Assembly: GCA_943736015.1 (NCBI GenBank)
Contig: OX031064.1
Location: 34,089,361-34,153,360 of the forward strand
Direction: 5' to 3'
Length of the DNA stretch: 64,000 nucleotides
Source: Tridacna crocea
Lineage: Eukaryota; Mollusca; Bivalvia; Cardiida; Cardiidae
The translations under genes and the position numbers were made by a program. This document shows, piece after piece, positions 23,201-38,200 of this stretch (position 1 is its first letter; every line of letters begins with the position of its first letter). Under the pieces are notes generated by a model that searched no databases, was not told where the DNA came from, and was given only the letters and a program-made list of their open reading frames with translations.

Positions 23201-26200
23201 ACAAAGATCTTTGGCAATCTGTTTAGAATGCTGTCACATTGCGACTTAATGACTATCAAAATGCAGCTTGAACGGAAACATCATAACTGGAATGATATGG
23301 GATCGCTCAAGAGCACAAATGTTTGCCAGTATGCCAGTCATCACACTCCAATTTGATCTGATAGCAACCATTAGAGACGCAGTAAGGCTTAATTGCGACC
23401 AAGTGGTGATATGATAGCGCTCCGTTGCAATCAAGTGGTGATAATTATGATAGTGCTCTGTAAGATCAAGTGGAAATATGATTGCTCTCTGTTACTACCA
23501 AGTGGAAATATGATGGTACTGAGAACTATGTAAAAGAGAGACTGTCTTGGCTATCATCTTTTAGGGTGGACCAGTGGTGCAGTGGTAAAACACTGGCCTA
23601 TCAGTCCTGAGGCCAAAGGTTCAATTATACCCATCCTAACCATGACCTTTCTGAGACACCTTGCGTTTCCCACCCTACTAGAGGTGAACTCTAGTAGCTT
23701 TGCATGTATCGATGCTTTAAACCGGGCAAGTTAAGGAACCAAGGACGTTTATTCGAAATTGAGCTAGGGGCTTGTCCCCGATTTCCTTACATTTAAATCT
23801 TTTCTCTTTAATGGTCCATACCATATATGTGCTTGTACATGCCTTGAGCACAGAGGGACCTTAATCCTATAAAGTCATCATATCATCTTTTAGCATTTGG
23901 AAACCACCTAGTGTATGTACAATCAATCCTTTGGTCAGAAGTTTTAACTACAGAGTGCCACCCAGGGGAAGGAGCAAAAGGGGTGTCAAAGTCTTAAATG
24001 GCTAACGGAGCAGGAATAGGTCTTATAAGGTTGAAACTTGTATCGAGGCTACAAGAGTGAGCAATGTACAGTTCAAATGCTATTGGATCTCAATAGTTGT
24101 TACTTGATTGCAAGCAGACTAGTTGCTATCTGAGCGGCAGTGTCCTTGAAACTACAAATCTGGCAGTTATCTAAGGCAATCTATGGCACTCTGTATGAAT
24201 ACACAGAGTGCCATAGATTGCAGCCCAGTAGAATGGGGGTATAAGTTCTGCAAAAATAGTATCGGGCTCTCTTTAATTCAAAAGCCTGTGTTTCTTTAAT
24301 TTTACAGTCAAGGATTTAATAATTTAGAGTGATGACTACTAAAAGATTAAACCTCTACTATCTAATGTGTTGAGAAAGCTGAGAAAAAAGACTTTGGAAA
24401 AAAATATGGGAAGAGGAAAGAAGCTTTATTTTCTCCTCTTCTAACAACGTTCTCTATCCTTTTTAAAGACCAATTTAATCATTTAATAAGCACTGCCTTT
24501 GCTCGTTATTTGTAGTCTGTAAGCGAATTCAAAATTTGCAATTCTTAAACTTGCACTATTTACAGAGTTAATTAATTAAACTTTCATTGCAGGACTGCAG
24601 ATTGTCACTACAAATAGGTACATGTATTTTAAACCCACTTTTTTGTCCAATCAAGTAACCTTAAAAGGGAACACCCTGTAGTAGATTCTAATCAGAAAGT
24701 TTGCACAGTTCTTATCACTGCAGCAATAATTATGATCTTAACACATTCTTGCTGAGTAATTGGAAAAAAATATTTAAATCATGGGATTTTATGCATTTTT
24801 TAGGCCATTGTCAGTGTCATTGACCTGTTTCAATATCACCAGAGCATAAAGGGCAAGAAATAAATTATGTCGCCAATAGTTGCTTATGGGTGATAAAAAC
24901 ATTCAGTTACCAGGGCAATATTACATCATTTCATATTTTTAGAAAGTTTCCCACACCATTATATGATGACGATATAAATTATACCATAGCAGATGACCTC
25001 ACAAAATAAGATGGCTTCGTATACCGGGATAAGATTTCCATTATGATTATGTATATATTCTACACAATGTTAGAATGACCGTGTTTACTTTGACAAAATG
25101 GCTTCCTATATAAGATACATGGTATAAATAATGATATGGCCTTATATACTGTGATCAGATGGCCCCATGTATACTTTGTTGAGATGGTTTTCAATATTGT
25201 AAGGAGATAGCCTTATAATTATCCTTTGGTAAGATGGCATCATATACCTTGATAAGATTTTTGTTAGATACAATGATAAGATGAGCTTTAATACTTTGAT
25301 AGGATAGCCTCATTTTGTAAGATACTGTGGTAAGATGGCCTGCTTAAATGCTTCATTGACTCCAATTTTTGTTTAGGCCTAACTTTTTCTGCACTGATGT
25401 TAGCACCATATTAGCCTTTCCTTGATTTCACATTTCTCATTAATGCAATTCAAAATGCACACTATTACATTTGCAAGAGTTTTTTTTTTTTAATTCTTTT
25501 ATATAGGATTGACTAGCTTTTAACCTGGACTTATGTAATGAAATAGAAGTCTCAATCAACTCTTGATGTTGATGCACATAATCTAACAAGAGTTATCCTG
25601 CAGGGATACATTTCAACCAGATAATTTTTCATATTATGCCCTCTGAATTGATTTGTACAGTCAATTTTACAGCAGCAATTGTGTAATTAACTAGAATCTG
25701 CATGTTTGTAATAACCAGAAGTATTTTAATCTGAACATCTACTAACATGGGTAAAGGGACTAACAAAAAACTATATGTACAAGCTGAAAATTTAACTTTG
25801 AAGTAGTCAGTGCATTAACCCTTTACTAAATACATTCAATTCAAAATTTTAAGAACTCTGCAAGAGAAAGCTTTAAAAAAATTGTTGGTAAAGGAGAAGA
25901 TGTTGGTAATCAGCATTTTCTTGTTTTCTCACAGTGTTTTCTATCCATCAGAAAACTCAAGCTCATTTGTACCAATTTCAGTTATGTCATATGCATATCA
26001 GGATCCATATTCATCAACCATTCTCAAGAACATTCCTAGTCTTTATTCTTCAGAATTTGGTCAGTGTGAAAGTAACAGAACTTCTGATTGGCTAAACCTC
26101 TTTCTGATTGGCTAAACTAAGTGGTTTAGCCAATCAGAAGTTCTGTTACATTCACTGTCAGAAAATCTTGAAGAATAAGACATAGAACGTTCTTAAGAAT

Positions 26201-29200
26201 GGTTTAAATTTGTATAAGTGGTAAATTTGTGTTTTGAAAAAGTGTTGACATAACTGATTATAGTTTTGTGATGTAATGAATTCGTTGTTTTATTTGAATA
26301 AGAGTGGCTTACTTTTCAACTTTGCTTTTGTTACAAAGCTCACACATTTTCATACTTTGTGATGTGATGTTTTCTATGCCAGTGTCAAGTCTAATTGACT
26401 TTTTGGATTTTTTTGTAAATTTTTCATATGAAGGTGATATAAGAATCACATGATTAGCAGATTTGTCCAAGAAGGAAAAAGAAACTAACCAAAGATTTAC
26501 TCCTGTTTTCTTTCTTTATTTATTCAATGAAAACTTAGAAATATATTGCTTCATGTCTCTTTATAGTTCAAAACAGCAGTTTATTAAAATGTAATTTTTA
26601 ATCCAAAGCATCAGTTTATATAAAAATAGCTTGGCTTGAACAAGAAAAACAAGTAGATTTATGAAATATCATTGCAGATTAAGAAATTGCTCATTATGAT
26701 CAATTTCTTAATCTGCCTTCACATTTTTCTTATCACTGCAGTCATCCACAGCAAATTTGGCAGTAGTCTTTTATCTAAGAGGAACTCTGAACAATTAATG
26801 TTACATCTGTTTTGTTAACCCATTCCCAAACAAGCCCTTGTTTTTACGTGTCTGCAGTAAAAGTCTTTTGAAAACACTGTGGGAAAAGGAGAAATTACTC
26901 GTAACGAGCAATTTCTCCTTTTCCTTCAGTGTTTTCTACCATTTTTGAGAGTTTTCTGGCATTTTCTCCAAATCTAAAATTGTCGTCTGCAAACTCTTTT
27001 GGTTTGGAAGAGTCCAAAATTTGTCGTTTGGGAAAGGATTAATGTTACTTATAATCTAATATGATGATGGTCAGTTACAGATGATAATATCATCATGTAG
27101 TGTAATAGAGCAATTACATATTATATATCTTCAATGAAATTGTTCACAGACTATGAAATTACATGTATTATATCGGCCTTATAGTATAAAATATACTATA
27201 ATAATGTTACAATGATCTTATTATCGTTGGTGATTGTGGTCAGAGATTAAAAAAAATGATCAACTATTGTAACAATGCTACATGTATAATATCCTTTAGG
27301 ATGATAGATTGTCTGAAACTTTCTTCAAATGAACGTTTTATAATCCATTATGACTAAACAGGTAGAATTAGGAAATATGTTATTTTTTTATGATAATTTT
27401 TGTTATCTATTATGACTATACAGTTTGAAAAAGCAGAGAACCAGGAGGAGTTAAACAAAGTCTTAGAGACATTCCAGGAATCACTGAGGTCAAAAATCAA
27501 CCCCCACAATTTGAACAGATTTGTCCAGGCTTTCATGAAGTAGGTGACTTTTTTTTCCTACTCTTTTTCAGCTTAAAATTTTACATTGCTTTTTAGACCA
27601 TGATCAGTATGCATAAAAAATTGAACTGTGACCTTGGATCTATACTCCTCGAACTCGAAATATTCTGGTCTTAACCCTATACCAGATGACAAAATTTTAG
27701 ACTGTTCCATATTGAAAGCACTTGCAGACGACAAAATGAACATAGCTCAAAAATTGAAATTAGTTTCCAGCAGGGAAGAAAACACTGGGAAAAGGAGAAA
27801 ATGCTGGTTACCAGCATTTTCTCCTTTTCCAACAATGTTTTCAAAAGGCTTCTATCTCAGGGACATAAAAACCAGGATTAGTCCAGACTTTCATGAAGTA
27901 GACTTCTAGTGTTTATTCCTCTTTGATTGCCGGAATTTAGGTTGCTTTTTTGGCTAGTATAGATCAAGATCAGGCTGGTAAGAGTACAAGAACATTTATT
28001 GTGTATTGCTACCTGAAAATTTCCATTTTACTTGTCATTAAAAGATTAAGTTTAGAATTTGTAAACACAGACTGCCTTGAGGGAACACTTCATTTCAAAA
28101 CATGCAGTGTGGAAGTAACAGGAATCCTTGTTTTAAAGGTGGACTTTAAGATTTTGCGGAGGATAATTTTACAAAAAAAAAAAATCATCCTTATACTCCC
28201 AAAGCCTTTTAATTTTCATTCATAAAACCCCAGTAGTCAAAAAACATCCGACAACAAGAGAAATTAGAGATTTACTACCGCCCAGGTCAATAATGATAGG
28301 AAAAAAAGTCTATTTTTACTTGAGCAACTCGCTCATTTACATACGGGAAATAAACAAAGCTTCAAACATAGTGTCCAAAGAAGACACTATGGAAAATAAT
28401 TACATGTTTGTTATGTTATGGAATTTAAACATCATTAGTCACATGCCACTCACTTAACATTCCCAGGATGCTTTTTTGATTTTTGGCGCAAAATCTAAAA
28501 TACTTTAAGAGGCTATGTAGCCTTTTAAGGAAATACCACCAAAAAGATTTTATTTTTTGTAATTTTATGATTCTTAATTATTGATGATTTGTATTGTTTT
28601 TTTTTTTATATAAATTTCAGTGATATATATATTTTTTAATTTGCGGTGATATGTAGAAAATCTCAGTACATGCAACCACCTTTAAATTCATTTGAGAAAT
28701 AGTTAATTCATTTTGTGCAAAAGCTTTATTTCTTTACCAAATGACAATTTCAGGCTTGTCCAAATCGAAAGCATTTGCAGACAACATAATGAAAATGGCT
28801 GAAAATTTGAAATTTGTTTTGTGAATGGGAGAAAACATTCTGGGAAAATGAGAAAATGCTGGTTACCAGCATTTTCTTCTTTTCCCACTATGATTTCAAA
28901 AGCTATCTTACTCAGGGGTTGTTACTTTTCCCACTATGATTTCAAAAGCTATCTTACTCGGGTTGTAACTTTTCCCACTATAATTTCAAAAGCTATCTTG
29001 CTCAGGGGTTGTTAAAGTTGGGATTGTGTGGTAAAGAATTAAATTTTAAACTACTGTCTAAAATTCTGTAATCTGGTAAAGAGACAGAGACAAGATAAAA
29101 AGTACTCAAGTTGCTTTAGGGAAAGAAAACTACGTATTATTCCAGGGTGACAACCTACGTCTTAGCAGAGGTGTCGGAATAGCCACCATTTTGTGTGCAA

Positions 29201-32200
29201 AGTACAGATTAATTACTTTAAAAAGATATTATGAATATCTGAAATTTACTTAGAATACCTAGGTCATCTGGTGACGGTAAATATATTTGTCCTATTCATG
29301 AAATCAAAATGCCATGAAACAATGTAGCTCTAAACACTTCAACACAGTTGTTCTTAATGGCATTGTATACAACATCTATTTTTAAATCGCACATGTGTCA
29401 CCGGCTTTGAAAATTGCGTGGAGGTAAATGCAAAATCAACGAAACTAATGAACAAAATATTAATGTATACTAATGAAGAAAGTTATCTGGTACCATAAAA
29501 TTATGCACTGCTTTGTTAAGACAGATCTTCAATAACAATAATGTACAAGCTGAAAAACTTGTCTTTTTAAAACAAAAATGGCGGATTTAAAATGTCTACA
29601 ATGACGTATGCTATGATGTAGGTTCTTACCCCTGTTATTTATATTCAGTCTATTCTTAACCCATTTTACCACATTACTTTTGACATCCCAGAAAAAGAAG
29701 CCTTTAGAAAACATTGTAGGAAAAGGAGAAAATGCTGGTAACCAGCATTTTCTCCTTTTCCCACAATGTTTTCTACCCTTCACAAAACAAATTTCAAATT
29801 TTCAGTCACTTTTATTTTGTTGTCTGCAAATGCTTTCAATTTGGATAAACCTTAAATTTTGTCATGTGGTAATGAGTTAAGACTGTCAAAAATAGCAACA
29901 AATGTATAGCTGACATACAGACCACCCCTACTGGGATTAGGGCCTGTAGGCTATTAAAGATCCTCATTTCTTGAGACTCCAAAAAACAATAGACTTATCA
30001 ATGAGCTAAAGAGAATTTTCCCTAATCCAGTTGTCCGATATTAATCTTTTATGTGAAGGAGCCATGCTGTAAGAGAAGTGATCTCCTGTAACTCTGTTCA
30101 GAGCTCCAGATAGAGGGAAAGACTTTGATTTTGAATTTGAAAATATTAACTGTTCTCCACTAAACAGTGTGTTATTGGCACTCGTTAGAATCATCTCATC
30201 GAGATGATTCTAATGAGTACCCACAACATAGGGTTTGGTAGAGAAGCAATGGATTTAGAATACCACCACTCCCTCTTACCTGCAGCTCTATTTTTGTTTT
30301 ATTTTACTTTTCAGGAGGTCAAACATTTCTGACAATATTAAAAAGCTGACGTATGTATCTTTGTTCTACCTCTTACAATGAAATACCCTATACCAAACAA
30401 GTCCTTGTTTTTACGTGTCTGCAGTACAAGTCTTTTGAAAACACTGTGGGAAAAGGAGAAATTGCTCGTAACAAGCAATTTCTCCTTTTCCCACAGTGTT
30501 TTCTACCCATTTGGAGAACTTTCTGCCATTTTTGTCAAATTTGAAATTATTGTCTGCAAACTCTTTGAGTTTGGAAGAGTCTAAAATTTTTCGTTTGGGA
30601 AAGGGTTAACCCTATACCAAACAGTCTAGGGTTTATCACCTTCAGACAGAAGCATTTAATCCATTACCACACAATCCGTACTTTTGACGACAGAAAGCTT
30701 TTAGAAAACGTTGGAAAAGGAGAAAAAGCTGGTAACCAGCATTTTCTCCTTTTCCAACAATGTTTCCTACTCTACACAAAAGAAATTTCAGCATGTCAGT
30801 CACTTTTATTTTGTTGTCTGCTTTAGATTTGGACAAGCTTAAGATATTGTCGTTTGGTTATGACTTTAGAAAACAATGTATTGAACTTTTCAACTGTATG
30901 CTTTCATTGTGAAATTTATTGCCTGAAAGAGAGAACAGTACGGTAGATCTCTCTATTGTATGGACTCTAGAGGCAAAATTTTCTGCCTTATGCTTTTGAA
31001 ATTTTGTGAGAGGGTTTATCGTGATGATCATATCTTGGACAAGATTAAAATTGGGTCAAGCTGGGTCAAAAAGTAATCTTAGAAAAGTTTTGTGTTAAGA
31101 GTAGCAGCCAAATTTCAGCTTGATACTCTTGATTATGTCTCGGACATCACAGTTAGAAATCAGGTCATATCAGTTCAAAAATAATTGAGAAGACCGAATT
31201 TCAGAAAAACCTTTTGTGCTTTCTGGAAGCAACATTTTCTGTCGGATACTCATGTTTTTGTCAGACAAGCTAAATTGGGTTTTGCCAGTTGAAAGGTAGG
31301 CCATTGGGCCGAATTTTAGAAAAGCCTTGTGTGCTCATGAATCTTTATCAGAATGTTTGACTTGAAAACATCTTGGACAAATTTAAAGTTCAGTGCCCAA
31401 CTTATAGCACTTATAGCTCTGGGGTCAAATTTAACCCTACCCCAGGGGGTTCATAAGTTTTACATAAGCTTACATAGAGAAAACTTAAGAAATCTCCCTG
31501 CCACTAGCCATAAGGCTTAGTGCTACCAAATTTTGCATATGGCTTTATCTTGTGGGCCTCTACTAAGCGTATCCAACTTATAGCCCTGCGGTAAAAAATA
31601 TTGGCCAGCCCCAAGGTTCACAATTTTTATATGGGCTTATATAGACAAAACTTTAGAAATCTCCCTGTACTGAGTCATAAGGCCTAAGTTACCAAATCTT
31701 GTTTGTGGCTTTATCTGGTGGGCCTCTACCAAGACTACCCAAATTATAGCACGAGGGTCACATTTGACCCCACCCCAGGGGTCAGAAGTTCTACATGGGC
31801 TTATGTAGTGAAATCTATTGAAACCACTCTTCCAATTTTGACCAGACTTTGCAGACATCATCTTGCCATGATGTTCTTGTAACAGGATTCATTCCTTTCC
31901 CACCGCTGACCATTGTTTCGGTGATAATATGCATGGATAGGTGCACTGGCTGCCACGACATAACTGAAATGATGTTGAAAATGGCGTTAAACACCATACA
32001 ATCAATCAATTAATTATAAGCCAGTGGAACTATACAGGGCCATCATGGCCCTCTTGTTTCTGTGGCCTTATGGTTATAACTTATTGCAAAGGGGCATAAA
32101 CCATGCCTTGCAGCTGTCTCCCTATTTCTCAGTGGCCTAGTGTTTATTGCATAGGGTCTTGCAAGTTTATCCAGATGACCAAGATTAGTATCCTGCAGAT

Positions 32201-35200
32201 ATTTGAAATTTTTGAGGACAAATCTTTTATGACTAACCAGTATTTTCTTCTGTACCCAAATTTTCTTATATCTCTTTTTTTTTTCTTTAGGGAGATTACG
32301 TATGTACTTTGCAAACGCTTTCAATATGTACAGGCCAAAACTTTTATCTCCTGATTGAGCTTAACTTTTTGCAAACAAGTGAGGAAGGACCATTCTCAAA
32401 TTTTTTTGTAAAGAGAAGTAAAACTTTTCTCTTCTTTTTTTAGCTCAACTGAGCAAAAAGTACTGAAAGTGAGCCACATTTTGTCTTCTTTAACCCTTTC
32501 CCAAACAACAAACTTTTGGACTAGACCAAATTGAAAGCATTTGCAGATGACAATTCAACTCTTGCTGAAAAGATAATTTCTGTCCATGATAGGGTAGAAA
32601 ACATTGTGGGAAAAGGAGAAAATGCTGGTTACCAGCATTTTCTTCTTTTCCCACAATGTTTTCAAAAGGTCAGACCTGTAAAAAACAGGGATTGTTTGGG
32701 AAAGGGTTAAGTGTTTTAAGTTTGAATAAGCTTAAAATTTTGTCACTTTGTAAAGGGTTTTTATGCTAAATATTTTTTAATAGACTCTCTGAATGCAGAA
32801 GTAATACCCAAGTAATTGAACTTTTAAGATAATTCTTGTCAAGAATGTCTAAGCAAACCAGACAGTGTAAATCAAAGATCAGATCGCAGGTTTTGTGCAA
32901 TCTGATTCTGATCTACACTGGTCCCAAAGGTAATTTTTGTCATGCACGGCTCTGTGAGAATGTAAAGAGAATGTTCAGACCACATTTGTTTTTCTTCAGA
33001 AGTTTTCTTTTTGATTTCTTTTGAATTAGATGCCCAGTGTTGATGGTAACTGGGGACAAAGCATCATTTAATCATACTGTACACAACTTGTGGGAATGTA
33101 TGTCCAAAGTATGTGAAAAGTCTAAGATTGAACTTCTCGAAATGGAAGGAGTTGCAAACGTAATTGAGGAGAGGGTGAGTAGAAGTGTACCTGGATACAG
33201 TCTTCAAGGATAGCTGTATGGCTATTAGTGTGGCTGGACAGTAACTCATCAGCACATGATAAAACAAAGTACTGAAAGTACTGTTAGAAGGCGAGTTTAG
33301 AATATAGGTATAACATATTGCAATACATTTTCCTGTACTTATCGCCTCTCCTGATAACAGCAAAGTCTGTAGAGTTGTGCAATGTTCCTGTGCAATGAAG
33401 ACCAGTTTACCATCCTGAGTTTTAACAAACTTGACGAAGGCTTGTGAAAATATGTTGAATAAAATTAAAACGAATGGACTTTTCTGAAACTCCTTTCCAT
33501 TTCATTTGAAGGAAAAGTTTTATGTGATAGCAAAGAGTTTTGATTTACCGTTACCCGTATATGTTTTTACGTTGTATAGAAACTTAGATCTAACCCTGTA
33601 TTACCCCATAATGAGTTTAAAAGGTCTAGAAAGAAGGCTTGAGAAATTTTGGTATGAAAAGGAGAATACGGTGGTAATTGACATTTTTTCCTTTTCCTAA
33701 AATGTCTTCCATCCTATTTCATACAAGTTCTATCAATGGTGCCAGATCAAAAAGTTGCTACCTGAAAATGCATTCAATTTTGGAAAGTCTTTTCTTCGTG
33801 TAAAGAGTCAGAAAGTTTCTCCTTTTCAAAATTAAGTTTTTAAATGGCCTCTTTCTCAATTTTGATAGGTCTCTAAAACTGTAACTCTGTAATGAGATGA
33901 TTAATTTCTTGAAAGTCTTTACCATTTTATTCCAGAGAGCAAAGAATTTCTAGAAAGGTACATTTTAGAGTATAGAAACTGAGATTCAGCCTTTTAGATC
34001 ACAAGACTGACTTTCAACAATGTTGAAGAAGAGGCTTTTCAAATTATTGTAGGAAAAGTAGCAACTAATGATAATCAACCTTTTGTTTGAATTTCCCACA
34101 ATGTTTTTCATCAAAGTAACCCTTTACAAAACCCTTCAGAAAATAAAAAATTAGGGCTGTCTACATTAAAGCAATTAGCAGATAATAAGTCGAGAACAGT
34201 TGAAAATGTGCCGTTTGGCAGGGAAATAAGTACAAAACATAGTGGTAAAAGAGAAAACGCTGGTGACTAGCATTTTCTCCTTTTCCAAAAATATTTTGAA
34301 CCTTTTTTTTTCCCTTGAGGTTTTCAAAATTTTGTCGTTCAGTTAAAAGGCTTTTTTTAGCTCACCTGAGCACAACGTGCTCAAGGGGAGCTTTTAGGAT
34401 CACCCGGTGTCCGTCGTCCGTCGTGCGTCGTCCGTCGTGCGTCAGTGCGTCGTGCGTCGTCAACAATTCTTTAAACATCAACTCCTCCTAAACCGCTGGG
34501 CGGATTTGGACCAAACTTGGCTGGAATGTTCCTTGGGAGGTCCTCTTTAAAAATTGTTCACAGAATTTGATTCCGTCAAAAACTCTGGTTGCCATGGCAA
34601 CGAAATGGAATTTTTTAGCAAATTCTTTAAAAATCTTCTTCTCTGAAACCGCTGGCCAGATTTTAAAATAATTTCACACAGATGTTCCTTGGGTAACCCT
34701 TTTCAAAAATTGTTCGCGAAATTTTGATCCGTCAAGAAACATGGCTCTGGTGAATGGGGGCTTCTTGCACTATACAGAAATGATGAAATTCTTAAAAATT
34801 CTTCTTCTCTGAAACCGCTGGCCAGATTTTAAAATAAATTCACACAGATGTTCCTTAGGTGACCCTTTTCAAAAATTGTTCGTGAAATTTTGATCCGTCA
34901 AGAAACATGGCTCTGGTGAATGGGGGCTTCTTGCACTGTACAGAAATGAAGAAATTCTTAAAAATTCTTCTTCTCTGTAACCGCTGGTCAGATTTTAAAA
35001 TAATTTCACAGAGATGTTCCTTGGATGACCCTTTTCAAAAATTGTTCGCGAAATTTTGATCTGTCAAGAAACATGGCTCTGGTGAATGGGGGCTTCTTGC
35101 ACTATACAGAAATGAAGAAATTCTTAAAAATTCTTCTTCTCAGAAACCGCTGGTTAGATTTTGAAATAATTTCACAGACTTGTTCCTTGGGTTACCCTTT

Positions 35201-38200
35201 TCAAAAATTGTTAGCGAAATTTTGATTGGTCAAGAAACATGGCTGTGGTGAATGGGGGCTACTTGCACTATATGGAAATGAAGAAATTCTTGAAAATTCT
35301 TCTTCTCTGAAATGGCTGGACAGATTTTGAAATAATTTCACAGAGATGTTCCTTGGGTGACCCTTTTCTAAAATTGTTCGCAAAATTTTGATTGGCCAAG
35401 AAACATGGCTCTAGTGAATGGGGGCTACTTGCACTATATGGAAATGAAGAAATTCTTGAAAATTCTTCTTCTCTGAAACCTGTGGTCAGATTTTAAAATA
35501 ATTTGACAGAGATGTTCCTTGTGGGACCCTTTCCAAAAGCTGTACATATAATTTTGATCCATCAAGAAACATGGTCTTGTGAATGGGGGCTACTTGCACT
35601 ATATGGACATGATGAAATTCTTTAAAATTCTCTTTCTCTGAAACCCCTGGTCAGATTTTGAAATTATTTCAGAGAGATGTTCCTTGGGTGACCCTTTTCA
35701 AAACTTGTTTGTAAATTTTGATCCATCAAGAAACATGGGTCTCATGGATGGGGGCTACTTGCTCTTATACAGAAATGAAGAATTCTTAAAAACTCTTCTT
35801 TTTGAAACTGATGGTCAGATTTCGAAATGATTTTTACAGGTGACCTTTTGAAAATTGCTTGGCAAAATTATAAATTTGGTTCCAATGTTTGAATACCTAA
35901 AAAAAAAAATAGACTATGGTCATCTCAAAAATTCAGGTGAGCGATCCAGGGCCATCTTGGCCCTCTTGTTTTATTATTTGTTTACCATTTTTTTTTTAAA
36001 TATACTTTATCAAGACTGAAAAAGAGTTTCAAAACAAACGACTTTCAATGTTCAAAACGGAGATTTAACTTTTAGATTACAATTCATGTGCTGAGTTTTA
36101 ATGACCTTAAAGAATGGGGCAAGTACCTTCTTTGAGAAGAGTTACTGTCTGTTATTCTCTCCCTTGAAAAACGCCAAAGTGATGTGCAGAAATTACTACT
36201 GAAAACGTCCTTAACCTTTATACTAGAGTGCTGGATTGATGAAAATGGCATTTTACATCTCGGGGGGAAAAATGCTTAATTATTTCAACTCCAGGGCTGT
36301 TTTGGTCGGGTTATTACTATATAGCTAATCCGACATAAGATTGCATAATCTGTGCAGAATATAGAATCATCTGCCTTGTCTTCAAAAGAGACAGGCGTAA
36401 TAAGTGATTAAGGGTTCATTGATATTAAAACTTTGATTAAGGGTTCATTGACATTAATGCTTGTCTTTCATTAATCCCACTTAACCGGAATGTATGTTCA
36501 GTTTGTCTGCAAACTTAAAAGCAAAATGATTGCCAACTCATCAGTATTGAGATACACCCTATTCGACAAATACATATCGTGTACGGTTACACAGATACAG
36601 GCCCTTGGCCCGTGTTCTTAGAAAATCATGAACAATTCTCAATTCCCTACTTTTGACGACCCTGAGAAAGAAGCCTTTAGAAAACATGGTGTGAAAAGGA
36701 GAAAATGCTGGTAACCAGCATTTTCTCCTTTTACCACAATGTTTCCAGCTCTTCACCAAACAAATTTCAAATTTTCAGTCACTTTTATAGTATCGTCTGC
36801 AAATGCTTTCAATTTGGACAAGTCTAAAATATTGTCGTTTGGTAATGAGTTAAGTGACCAAGCCTCATCCTATTGTCATAATTCAATAATTTGTGTAGCA
36901 TGTCTCTTTTGTTCTTTGCTGCAAATGTGCTGCTTGTAATAGTTGCTCTTGGTTTTCTCAATTTTGTTATAATTATGTCAGTGCCAAAATTTTTTTTTTC
37001 TATTACTTTCAGCCACAAAAATTAGCAGAGAGCTTCTTGTATTTCTGCCAAGGTATTGGAGTTGGTAAGTATATACCACTTTCTTACATGCTCTATTTAT
37101 AGATTGTAGAAAAATATCAGAGGGATTGTAACATGATAATTTCACTGTTCATTTAATGAATTGTAGAAAAACATCTTCTGGACTATAGCAGGATATGTTC
37201 ACTTCTCATTTTGGGGATTGTTTAAATATAAAAGTGTATTACATTGATACCGGTAATTTCACTGCTCATATTAGGGGTTGTGGAAAAGATGAGTTTATCA
37301 TAACATTTTTTTACTATGTTTTGTAAAACACTACTCAAAACATACATTTCACTACTCATTTTAGGGATTGCTGAAAAATATCAGTTGATTATAACATGAT
37401 AATTTCACTGCTATTACTCTGTAGCAGAATGTTTTTCATGATGACAATAAAGGTAAAACATGAGTCCTGTCAGAAGGCATGTCACTAATTTATCGAATAA
37501 AAAGCTTGTGTACTCTCTAGAGGCTGCATTAACAGTCTAACACTCATGAAGGTTTCTCAGAATATTTGTCTTGCTATCTCTGAAAGGCTGGAAATGGTTC
37601 AAATGATAGAGGTCCATAGTTTGACTCCTGGCACCCACTGACTATATAGTATATTATAGTATAATCAAGGGATTTAAATGTAAGCAGCCCGATACTCGCC
37701 CCCGGTTACAAAAACATCAACAACAATGTATCTTTTCTACACTAACAGATATTCTCCTTATTCTTTGGACAACTGACAGCTAAATCATTTGTATACCAGA
37801 AAAACTCAACTGTTTGTCGGTGGCTAATGCAGTCTGGCTACTACAGTCCTTCAAATTTGTAAACTCGCTCAAAAATCTTTACCATTGACAAGAGTTCGTA
37901 CATTCCATACTGCTGGTCATGTGTATAAATCAATGAAATTTCTTTTTCCAAACAGTGTCACATGATAAAGGTGTGAGCAGCTGTACAAAATTTCATTGGT
38001 TGAATGCATGATTGTCAGTACATATCAACCAATGAAATTGCTTGTTCCAAACATTGTTACGTGACACAACATGTCGGCAGGTGTTTGAAATTTGCATCTT
38101 GATAAAAAGTCCACGAATTCTGAGGCAATTCAACATTGTAGAACACAAAGACTGCAGGTCAGTGATATTTTGAAACATCCTTAATACTGTGTTTCACTGG

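Noticed and set aside
26041..26160. CCAAT boxes at 26080-26140 as a gene promoter
   Set aside because: They belong to the P2 palindrome and sit within the NDRG intron without a downstream first exon.
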